Origin: Catonia carolina
Taxonomy: Eukaryota; Arthropoda; Insecta; Hemiptera; Achilidae
Direction of reading: 5' to 3'
Length of the DNA stretch: 64,000 bases
Assembly: GCA_035578175.1 (NCBI GenBank)
Contig: JAQMRL010000022.1
Span: forward strand, 5,501,501 to 5,565,500
Of this stretch, positions 54,830 through 64,000 are shown in pieces. Position 1 is the stretch's first letter. Every line of letters begins with the position of its first letter. The position numbers and the translations under genes are program-made. The notes below the pieces were generated by a model that worked only from the letters and a program-made list of their open reading frames with translations, was not told the origin of the DNA and ran no database searches.

Positions 54830-55790
54830 GTTTGGTTTAACACGAAAAATCACTCTTTGACGCTAAACTTGGCTCTATAGAGAAAAATCTGAAAATAAAA
54901 TTTCTAGATGTTTAAATCCCTTTAAATTTGAATATATACAATTTTGTCATAAAATGCATACGAAAGCTGAAATCCTGAAACTCCATTTTTTACAGATTTT
55001 TATGTTAAAATAAAACAGAAAATAATTACTGTTTATCGCTAAACTAAGTGTTCTACAAAGACATGTTATAAAATAAAAGTTGTAGATTTTTAAATTGTTT
55101 ACAACTATTGTATTCTTTTGCCCTAAAATTAAGGCCGCAATCTTAGGAAAAAAAAACATTTTTTTCTTTAAGAGAACAGCCTTCCCAAGAATTTCAGCAG
55201 ACATGGCGGCTACCCTAACTTGTTGTTGTTTAGGTCAACAGCCGAAAGGCTGGTTTGAACCTCTAGAGGTTTTACTAACTAAAAACGAGGAGTGAGATGG
55301 TTTACAATTTCCTTCCTCGCTGAGTTAAAAGTGTATGCTTATCAGCATGCCAGGCCCTCAGAAAAGCACCCACTTTCCACCCTGCAAATGACACCATCAC
55401 TTCATTCACCACAGGGTCTGGCTATATAGTGAAATTCATTACTATCAGAGGACATAACTCTGACTAGTGTCTTTTACACCTCTACCTCTTCTGTTCTTAA
55501 ATAGTTCAGTCATATAATTGTCTGACTATGTGATAAGAAACGAAACAATTTTTTGTAGCCCTGGAACCACAGATCAAGTGCAATTAATTTAACACTCCAC
55601 CTGCCTGTTATGGGCATTACCCTAACTTGTAGAGCATAAAACATTTTGTAAACGAGTCGATTTTTAAAAGAATCGTAGGAGCTGTTTTTGAAAAAAATGC
55701 AAAAAAGTGTAACATGGCACGAATAAACTACTTCAATTCGACCGGTTTTGATGGTAAATTTGTATACTTAAATAAAATGTTACATTCAAA
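54830..55790 (+). repeat. Dispersed repeat family A, third copy
   Basis: Matches the 21-22 kb copy in several blocks: the SINE-like ggtcaacagccgaaaggctg and tggtttgaacctc (55230-55263), gaggagtgagatggtttac, aagaatttcagcagacatgg (55186) and aatcgtaggagctgtttttg (55668). Extra sequence (about 55360-55610) separates blocks that are close together in the other copy. Confidence 0.6.
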
Positions 55791-55983
55791 TTATTAGATA
55801 TAAGGTAAATTAAGGTAAGACAAAACAAGGTAATTTTTACACTTGGTATAAATCAGTAAAACTATAAATTTTTTTAGGTATCGCGTGTATGTTTTATTAG
55901 TGAAGGTTTATAAGATCTCAAAGCTTTAAATTATTATCTTGTACATCTAACGGTCCTATCACAAAATGCGCTGACCATTACAT

Positions 55984-56062
55984 CACGGGCCGACCCGTGG
56001 TGTAGTTACTAGCGCAACTGGCTTCTATGCCGGGGCCCGGGTTTGATTACCTGTCAGGTCTG
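55984..56062 (+). mobile_element. tRNA-derived SINE family S2, copy 3
   Basis: cgacccgtggtgtagtta, gcgcaactggcttctatgcc and cccgggtttgattacctgtc closely parallel the 48724 copy. Confidence 0.75.
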
Positions 56063-56439
56063 TCACATTTTCATCTATATACCACCTCATATCATTACCT
56101 ACGAACAAGCGAAGACTTATGTAGGCTTCATTTTTCGAAAAATAAAAAAGATCTTCAACAATGTTAACAATGTATCTACTATGTGTAATCTAGAACATTT
56201 GTTAAGTAAGCGTTTTAATATTGGTGAATTGAAATTTTAATAAATCGTGTTTGTGATGATTGTTTGTGATAACTGTGTTCTTTATAAGGATTTATCTTAG
56301 TGTAAGTCTAGACGTCTTGTTTTAGTTATGCATAGGAGCGGAGTAATAGTAATGAAAACAATTAGCCAGTTCTATCGTCTACAGTGAAAGTCATGAGTTG
56401 CGATAGGTAAATGAGATTTTATTTTTTAAGTTGCAAATA

Positions 56440-56600
56440 TTGAGTCGACACTTACTGCCAAAGATCTTCTAGGAAGGGGAGAACGTAGGACTGCAGTGAT
56501 GATTACAAGCTCAAACTAATCACGTTTTGGAACCATTTTACAGCAAATATGGTAATAATTGTTAAAATATTTTGTATTAAATAAATTCTAAATTTACAAT
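56440..56600 (+). repeat. Old 3'-end fragment of the 50-kb Jockey subfamily
   Basis: ccaaagatcttct, gtaggactgcagtgatga and aatcacgttttggaacc line up in order with 54068-54150. More diverged than the 16.6-kb fragment. Confidence 0.6.
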
Positions 56601-56929
56601 TTTACCAAAAAATTTAGATAAAGTTCTAGAATTTAATTAGAATGAAATAAAGAATTAAGAATGAAAGAAATAAGAATAAAAGTTACTTTTAATCATAAAC
56701 ATTATTAAAACTTCTTCCATCAAATTGCTAGTAATATGATTGTCATGAATATGTTTATATGACAAAAACAAAATTAGTAATATTAGGATATGAGATCTAA
56801 TGCATTGCTGAATATTTCAATTTGTTTTTATTCTACCTATTCGTTACATCGATAGTTTTCAGGTACTTTTTAAATTTTGTATAGAATTAGCGTTGATTTT
56901 GGTTTTAGTTTAAGTAATGAATCTACACT

Positions 56930-57170
56930 TTCTGAGTTTGGGCAGCAGCGGTTGAGAGAATTAGTATAGCATCCTGAAGCCATTCTACTTTGTTTTAGAA
57001 AAGTTTTATTTTCCATGGTCCGAAATTCTATACCGTAATACCTGATGAAGCGTGTAACTCTAAATCATTTTATGTGTTTTGAAGCAAACTTATGTGTTAA
57101 TTTTCTCATTTAACGAGTGGAATTAAAAATGACATGTATAATACTTTTCTCAGCGTTATTTAAAATGATA
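56930..57170 (-). repeat. Jockey LINE relic, RT thumb region
   Basis: The minus strand reads RKLTHKFASKHIK, then TRFIRYYGIEFRTM and KQSRMASGCY. This mirrors the 'KPIWTYGIQLWG...QSKFLRMASGAPWY' order of Jockey ORF2 ends in this window. Degraded. Confidence 0.45.
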
Positions 57171-57785
57171 ATGATGACTTGGCTCAATTGAGGTAAATGT
57201 TGGTACTGTGTGTGAAAGATTTTGTAGGTATATTCTCCCATTTTACCCTTTTTGTTTTTCCTCTTATATTTGTCTTTAAGTTATATATGATTTTGTGAAT
57301 TATTCATGGTTAAGTTTCATAATATCTCCTCGCTGCCTACAGTCAAGATATTATTTGTCGGTTATGTAGTATTTTCGCTTATACGTAATAAAATTTATTT
57401 GAATATTTTTGGATTTTATTCACGGATAATTATATGAATAAGTTGTTAATATTGTGACAATATCGCAAAAGTAAAGTTGCTCGAGAATGACCGAGATTTT
57501 AAAAATCTTAACGTAAATAAACAGTAATAAATAGGGTTTTCCGAAAAATAGTTAGAAATATTATCTGCAATATTAATAGTCTCTTATAGTACAGGTAGTA
57601 CAGGTTTATTGTTTTAAGGGCATTGCGAGAGCCGAGTACCTACTTAGATAATTGGCCTTTTTGTAACGCCTTCTATTCAATCCTGATTTGTTTACAGTTA
57701 CTTAGATTTATCAAGAACCCGTCAGAAGGATTTTGTATTTTATTATTATATCGAAAATCTCTGTCTTTTCTCAAAGTCTGTATTA
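57171..57785. other. Non-coding AT-rich stretch
   Basis: No gene recognised. Confidence 0.45.
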
Positions 57786-57870
57786 GCCCATCTATATAAG
57801 CGCCGGTTTGTTTTACGGTCTAGCCTAGTTTACATTTTGTCTGTGATTGAGTGAGTGAATTCCAAAGTGC
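57786..57870 (+). promoter_or_regulatory. Promoter-like sequence, possibly from a solo LTR
   Basis: A TATA-like tatataagcg at about 57795 is followed 30-70 bp later by a less AT-rich leader (ttttacggtctagcc) and then AT-rich sequence with no open frame. The context resembles an LTR promoter, but I cannot define ends or a target duplication. Confidence 0.25.
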
Positions 57871-59379
57871 ATAACAGTACGGTAGAAAAAATCAACGTTG
57901 CTGTGAATTACTGTGTATTGTTTAATGTTATTTCTGTATCTTTTGTAAGTTGTATTTATTAAATTGGTTTTTTATTTTAATGAGTAATACTAAGTAATAA
58001 GTAATAAATTATTTATTTTATTAGTTAATTATAATTATTTTTATTTTTATTTATTAAATAATTTAATTTAATTTAAAGTAATTTTTTAAGTTAATTAATT
58101 TTTTAAGTGATTCACTTAAAGATTTTATTCACTTCATTGTAATTTTTAGTTGCAATTAATACTCGTATTTGTTTAACTTTAATGTGTTAATTATTTAATT
58201 ATCAAGATCCCGTAACGGACCTTAGATATAAGATGCACAATATGCTATATTTATTGTAATTTAGTACTGCATTTTTATAAATTATGGTTCATATTATTAG
58301 AATTATTAGTAACAAAATTTAAGACTACACTATTGTTGTTTGAAAAAGAACAGAATATTATGAATTAAATAGTAATAGCGTTACATTATATGACATGTTA
58401 TTCATTCAATAAAATTATTGGCCTATATTTTTCAGGGTTTTAAACGAAAATATAAAATACTGTAATACTTAAATTTTTATTTTAGTGATTTATTTTTCCG
58501 TTTAGTATTTCCTTAAAGTCTTAATGTTATAAATAACTTGTTCAGATTATCGTTTTGTTTTACTATAAAGGGGAAGTATAGAGCAAGTCAAAGGTTTGGG
58601 GTCCACGCAAATCTTCGGGCGAGATTACGTTTTAGGTTTAGGTCTACTACAGGAGGAAGATATAAATAAAATCCCTCTCACGCACCTATCCCGGTTGGCA
58701 AAGATTCAGGCCTGTGTTTCCTCCTGAACAGCAGAAGGGGTTGTACTTTGGAAATATGGTGCATCACTTCGGGAGACAATGTTGAAACCATTTGTCTCCT
58801 CCACTTCTGAACCCCTAAATTCATCTCGGTTTGTTACAATTTCTCAATTCTACTCTTATCGTTTTACGAGGCGATATTTCTTTAAGTAAAATATTCGAAA
58901 CAAAAGTCTTTCTTTTGTATGATTATTGTTTAATGGATTAGTGATAAGTTATTAAATTATATACCTTGATTTCACCATCATAATTTTTTAATGCTAGGTA
59001 GTTTATTTATTTATTTTTATATAAATTTTATATAGTTTAATATTTTTGTTTGTAAAGAAAAATGTTCAAATTATTAATATCAACCAGATATTGGCATACC
59101 TTTAGCACTTGATCAAAGGTATACAATTTGTAAATGCACAAAAAAATAAAATACTACATTATCATATAACTTTTATTTAGTTTAGGCCACATCAACAACT
59201 GAGTCATTAACGATCAGAATTACAGATAATAAACTAATTAACTTACTTAGTACAATGCAACAACAGAATATTATGTACAAGAAGACACAATTAGGTAACA
59301 ATAGTACGCCACAATAGCTTACACAGTATATAGTTTGTAAACAGCTATCTAGAAATCAAAATAATTAGAGTAATATAGG
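57871..59379. other. Non-coding, includes a very AT-rich tract and a GC-richer patch
   Basis: About 57950-58200 is almost pure A/T with TTTA/TTAAT repeats. About 58590-58800 is less AT-rich (tcgggcgagattacg, cctcctgaacagcag) but gives no open frame or motif that I recognise. Confidence 0.4.
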
Positions 59380-59456
59380 ACTGCCTCCGTGACTCAGTGG
59401 TTTGCATCCTACGCTGCAAAGCAGAGGCCCGGGCTCAATTCCCGGCTAGGATCTGG
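59380..59456 (+). mobile_element. tRNA-derived SINE head, another family (S3)
   Basis: A box (cgtgactcagtggtttgc) and B box (gggctcaattcccgg) are clear, but acceptor-stem pairing is missing. The sequence differs from S1 and S2 heads. Confidence 0.65.
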
Positions 59457-60059
59457 AAATTTATTACAAGTTCAAGGCCACAGTTTTGTAACGCAAATAA
59501 TCAAAAAATCATTGTGACTTTAAATGAACTAGAAATAAAAAACTTTAGGTTAAACAGTAACAAAAATAATACACTAAGTTAAGTAGGCTACACAAAATAA
59601 ACATTTTAGAGGGCTTGAAAAAGAGTTTCCCTTATAAAAAAACAAAAAAAGGAAAAGCTTTTGTACTAATCTAGAATCTTTATTCTTTCAGTTGATTATC
59701 AATACGTAAGATATTTGTTTTTATATTTATTATCAAACTGCAATACTACAATCTGTTCTTTAGAACAGAAGAATTCAGCACAATAAGTTCAACAATTTAA
59801 GTTAAACTTTAGTTTAAAAAAATTCGTTCCCACGAATATTTGATTTACATAAATTATATAGAAAAGTTTATAGATTGGTCATTCTAAATTTATATCCTAT
59901 TCACTCGTTATAAGACACCACAGTTTGCTTAAAAGAATCTGTACGGCAGGATTAAAACCTATAACATTTATTATCTATTATATTTAGAGCTAAGAAATTT
60001 GTTTTGAACATGAAGTCTACGTTGAAATCATTCATTAAAAATTGATAATTCTTCTACAC
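59457..60059. other. Non-coding AT-rich stretch
   Basis: No gene recognised. Confidence 0.45.
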
Positions 60060-60600
60060 TGTTTTAACTGGTATTTTGGACAGTAATAAAGACGCGCCAA
60101 AAACATTGAAAGATTTCTCTGATTATTTCTGCCAGGGAACGCTCAAGTATCCCTAAATTTGAACTAGTAACATTTCCGCAGACTCGGCACATGTATGCCC
60201 ACAATGAATTTAATACGGATTTATAAAGTATCAATTTAGAATAAAGTAAACTTGATTTTTAGCCTGAAACCGAACACAAATGTTTTTACTTTGAGGTTCA
60301 ATAATTGATGACGTTTTACTTCCACATGTCTCTTCCACGTTAGCCTACGATCAAGTTGAATCCCAAGATATCTAATGAACTAGACGGTGGAATCAATTTC
60401 CGAATAAGGTACACTCCAGGGAACTTTTAGTGTTGCAACGGGAACGGTACATGCACCGACTTCTCGTCATTGATTTCAATTCTTCGTCTAACCAACCCCT
60501 CTCCAAACCGAAATTCGCTGGCTACTAATCAATCTTCCTGTGTAGAGAGACCTGCAGTATCATTTGCAAATGTAGCTAATGTTTAATATATTTTATGATG
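60060..60600 (-). mobile_element. Jockey LINE relic, RT region
   Basis: The minus strand gives, in several frames, TLATFANDTAGL (altered catalytic box, about 60560-60590), RYLGIQLDRRLTWKRHVEV (about 60325-60380) and thumb-like pieces down to 60070. Stops and frameshifts are frequent. Confidence 0.65.
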
Positions 60601-61199
60601 TTTCATATTTGAAATACTGTCAATTACTTTTTATTTAATGAACGTATTGTAACACCTAAACCTACGTTCGATCGGGATCTGGGTATAATACATAAATAAA
60701 CAGACTTCCTTAAACTTATAACAATTATTTATTGACACAATAATTTTAATTTTTTTTTAAACTTAGATTACTAACAAGTTACTATCGAATTACTAAAATT
60801 AAATTAACTATAAAAACTTAAAGCTTAAACTGACTTAACTAAATATAGCAACAATTTTTTATTTAACAATTGATTCTTATCTACAACCAAATACAATACG
60901 TACACCACGCAAATTTTTTCTTAATCGTAGAATGCAGCACTACATCTATACAATGTATTCACGCTAATAGCGTTCCGTATGACAACAAAAACTGAATGAA
61001 TTTAATTAAACTTACCGACAGAAGGAGCTCAGTTTTATTTATATAAACATTCTTAAGTTTTCTAGAAGGAACAGAAAACCAAGGTAGTAAAAAAATAAAA
61101 ATGTAAATGACCTTTTTGATGAACCTATAAGAGGTAATAATTTGATAAAATGAAGGCTTATTGCAGTTAAAAGAAAATCAAAGAAGGTATAAATTTTGT
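60601..61199. other. Non-coding AT-rich stretch
   Basis: No gene recognised. Confidence 0.45.
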
Positions 61200-62135
61200 A
61201 GGAAAGGAAAAGTTAGTGTTGTTTACAAGAAGTCTATTGCAACTGAATCCTTGTAAAAAACGATTTTATTCTAACATTTCTTTTTTTAAATACCAAACAG
61301 AATCTTCTTCATCAGTATTATACTTTTTTTACATAATATTTGGAAAAGCAATACTTACCGTGCAAAATAAAATCCGAGCACTCCTTTTTAAAATTAATCC
61401 AAGCTGTGTTCCACAAGACAGCGTTTTTCTCCTATTTTTTACTCAATGTACACTTTTGATAAATCATGAAATGATAACACTACAGTAGCAACATTTGTCG
61501 ACAACAAGTCCATTCAGGTAATAGCCAACACGAAGATACATGAAAAAGTGTTGCATCCAAACACTTGCTACATAAATTTATACAGCGTCAAAATTGGAAA
61601 AAATGGCGTATAAAAACAAATGAACAAAATAAATCTATGCATCATATTGTTGAACTTATTTAGGAAACATATCTACCAAGATATTCTTAAGATTTACAAA
61701 TTTAACAATCGGATACAGCTTAATATTTTGGCTTGCACTTAGAAAGAAATGTAATGTAGAATACACATATATGAAGAAAAAGAAAGCCGCTAAATCACAT
61801 ATTTATTATACCAACCGCTTTATTGAATACTTGACAAAATAAACTATATTTTTGGCCCCAAATAAATTATTAATTTCTAAAACCGAATTCAAACCTTTGT
61901 GGGTAACCAAAATACATCTCTGGGGGACAACAAGTGGCAATAAGACTGAAATAATTTAAAAGTTTCAGTCAAAAATACTTCGAAACATCACAAACTTCCA
62001 TTGGTAAATACCTAACACTGTCATACCCAGAGAAACTCTCGCTCTTATAGTACTAGTAGAAATACAAAAGATTTGCATCAGTTACCAGACACGAGCTGAA
62101 AATTATCAGGATTCAGATCTTTTTATTAAAACAGA
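61200..62135 (+). mobile_element. Jockey LINE relic, RT core to C-terminus
   Basis: Plus-strand pieces in order: PSCVPQDSVF (the GVPQGS motif, altered) near 61400, VATFVDNKSIQVIANTKI (FADD changed to FVDN) near 61480-61540, ISKTEFKPLWVTKIHLWGT near 61875-61925, and a QSKILRNITN-like block near 61967. The frame 61216-61488 is the longest open piece. It faces the minus-strand relic at 60.1-60.6 kb. Confidence 0.65.
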
Positions 62136-63229
62136 AAATAATAATTAGCTTTAATAATAACTTAAAAAAATTATAGTATATTTTGTTTCTTTTATTTCTG
62201 TTTATCGTTTAATTATGTATATGCTTAAAAGCGCGTATCAGTTATCATTGTGATGTTTTCATTAAAAGTGTTGCATTTTTCTGAGTCATCTCTTTAGCAG
62301 CTGATTCGGTAACCGTTGTTTGCTTACTCAACATATGTTATCTTTCTTACGATGAACCGAGTATAAAAATGTAGCCTCAAATCTGACTGTTACAAGCCAT
62401 TAATTTCTTAGACAACAGTGAATAACATAAGTGACTGCACAGACTATAGCCTATAGAGATTTATTTTAATTTTTTCCAATCAAGAACATAACAAAATTGA
62501 AGTTTACAGAGTAATATTACAGCGTTTTACTCATGACTCAAACTTATAACATATCTACTCATTGTTAAATAAGTGCAGTTTATAATTTTACAGTAAAAAT
62601 TGACATCCAGAGTCTACAGTTTGCGTAAATAATTTTAATTTTAAAATAATGAAACTTGAAAAGTAATTCATTGTATTTCTGAATTCTGTGCAACTACGAA
62701 CTGTTTTTTGATGAATTTGAAAACCGGTAAATATAAAACGTGTATTTGCTCCGTTTCTATTGCCATTACCGAGATCACTTTTAACTTTACCGTAAAATAG
62801 GTTACCAATTGAATCAATATTTGTTCTAAGTTAGCGGTTAGTATCTAGTACATTGGGTTTACAGTACAAAGATAAATAATACTTACTAAAGTAAATTACT
62901 TCAGTAAATAAAAAACTTACTTCAAAGAATACGTATAGCATTATATACAACATCAGATCAAAACAGATGTATTGATCTGTACCGAAATGCAGGTACAAGT
63001 CTGAAATACGTAAAACTCCAAATAAGTTTCTACAGTAAAAGCCCGCTTAACCAAAATGTAGGGGGTGGACCTGATTTCGAATAGCTCCTAAAGACAATTA
63101 TTTTTTTGAAATTTGAAATAGTAAAAGTGAATATTTTACAGTAATTTTTACAATTATTTATTAATAGACTAGGTAAAAACGAAAATACAGCAATTTGAAG
63201 AAAACAAAAAAAAATATTTTTATCTGTAC
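62136..63229. other. Non-coding AT-rich stretch
   Basis: No gene or repeat recognised. Confidence 0.5.
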
Positions 63230-63540
63230 ATAACTTATACGCTGTACCTTAAGCTAAAAACTCTGTAAAAATAGTTTTGTGTGCATGTAAATGTAAATGT
63301 GTTGCGTGCGTTTTTGTCTATCCTGTACGGCAACAATAATTTTCATGCTCAGTCATCGGTTGATTTTTGAAGATCGGTTATTGTTGTTGTTTAATGTTGT
63401 TATTTTTGTAAGTAATTCATTGTTGTTAATTGGCCTTTATTATTTTGCAACAGTATCTAATGTATTGGATATTGTAAATATTTTATTTTTCAATCGGTTA
63501 CTAATGTCTCCATTATTGATGCAACCTTAAATATGTAGCA
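63230..63540 (+). repeat. LINE or SINE 3' end with the shared tail motif
   Basis: It ends with cggttactaatgtctcc and gatgcaaccttaaatatg (63494-63536), a version of the tail at 26286-26324. A T/G-rich stretch precedes it, as in the 25-26 kb LINE. A 77-aa hydrophobic frame here is probably incidental. Confidence 0.45.
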
Positions 63541-63840
63541 ATAAGTAACTTAAAAAAACTAATTATAATTACAATACAGAATTATTTTTACAGGTTTCTT
63601 TAACGTTAGAGATTTTTCTAAAATTTCTGATAAAATCGTTTTCGTGGCAATATCACGCCATCGTTTTATTGGAAGTATGACTAATGGTGAAAATTTCTCA
63701 CACTGTTCAACAAAACGCAAGGCAACCTTAAACAAATTTAGTTTAGGAAGATGGTTTCCGCAGAGAAATACTCTACATAAAACGATATTCTTACCTCGAA
63801 TGCGTTTAATTCACCCTAGGCTGTCATATGATGGTTGTTA

Positions 63841-64000
63841 ATTACCTTCTCATGAGGTTCACCATGATCCTTTTCAACTGACTGCCAATATCAACGATAT
63901 ATCTGTCTGTGTAGTCTAACTCATTATCATCTGCGGATATCCATTCATTTACTTCATCTACTGATACATCTTCACAGCCTGAAATTTGTCTCAGGAATAT
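63841..64000 (-). pseudogene. Possible C-terminal tail of a pogo/Tigger-type transposase
   Basis: The minus strand enters from the window edge with QISGCEDVSVDEVNEWISAD, continues acidic (DDNELDYTDRYIVDI) and stops at TAA near 63841. Acidic tails with 'VxxxDVxEWLxxD....LTDxDIV' are common at the end of pogo/Tigger DDE transposases. The rest lies outside the window, so the call is tentative. Confidence 0.35.

Noticed and set aside
59380..59456. tRNA gene on the plus strand
   Set aside because: The promoter boxes fit but the ends do not form a cloverleaf; a SINE head is more likely.
61216..61488. 90-aa host membrane protein
   Set aside because: The translation aligns with a degraded Jockey RT (CVPQDSVF at the GVPQGS position), so it is transposon-derived.
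63297..63530. 77-aa hydrophobic protein
   Set aside because: It overlaps a LINE/SINE-type 3' tail; hydrophobic frames are common in T-rich sequence.

Overview
The window looks like an AT-rich arthropod nuclear genome, most likely an insect. The evidence is the type of content: Jockey-, R1- and RTE-clade LINEs, a mariner with DD34D spacing, several tRNA-derived SINE families, a Ty3/Gypsy-like LTR element, and no operon structure. Some SINE sequences resemble repeats I associate with hemipteran insects, but that is memory-based and not proven here. I find no bacterial genes, CRISPR array or convincing rRNA/tRNA gene. Only one short stretch (48089-48469) looks like a possible host exon; nearly all other coding signal is transposable-element derived.

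Layout. 1-1600: two decayed R1-clade LINE 3' ends. 2893-7610: a very young LTR retrotransposon with 457-bp LTRs (one difference seen), a 4-bp TTAC target duplication, a Gag beginning with a SAP domain, and a pol that jumps from protease to the integrase tail. 8388-8573: a tRNA-type SINE. About 10390-11635: a broken mariner. 13051-17016: a decayed Jockey LINE, SINE fragments and a short LINE 3' end. 17.5-35 kb: mostly non-coding, with SINE copies, a family containing a 395-bp tandem duplication, LINE tails and a 1.3-kb TIR element flanked by near-8-bp repeats.

36044-39660: an RTE-clade LINE (36242-39050) sits inside an older minus-strand Jockey LINE and is bounded by a 16-bp target duplication. 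41107-44909: a 5'-truncated Jockey LINE with an uninterrupted 895-aa ORF2, a long A tail and a 10-bp target duplication. 44992-45613: a MITE-like element. About 50.05-54.22 kb: a second Jockey LINE with a complete ORF1 and an ORF2 broken by one missing base and an early stop. 54.8-64 kb: SINEs, another copy of the dispersed repeat family and several LINE relics, ending with a possible pogo/Tigger transposase tail.

The elements interact. Jockey ORF1 (RNA-binding, zinc knuckles) and ORF2 (endonuclease plus reverse transcriptase) are translated from overlapping stop/start pairs. SINEs and LINE tails share a 3' motif, which fits SINEs borrowing LINE machinery. The LTR element lacks reverse transcriptase and must have been copied in trans by an intact relative. 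That SAP-Gag, pol-deleted element is the best candidate for something under-described.
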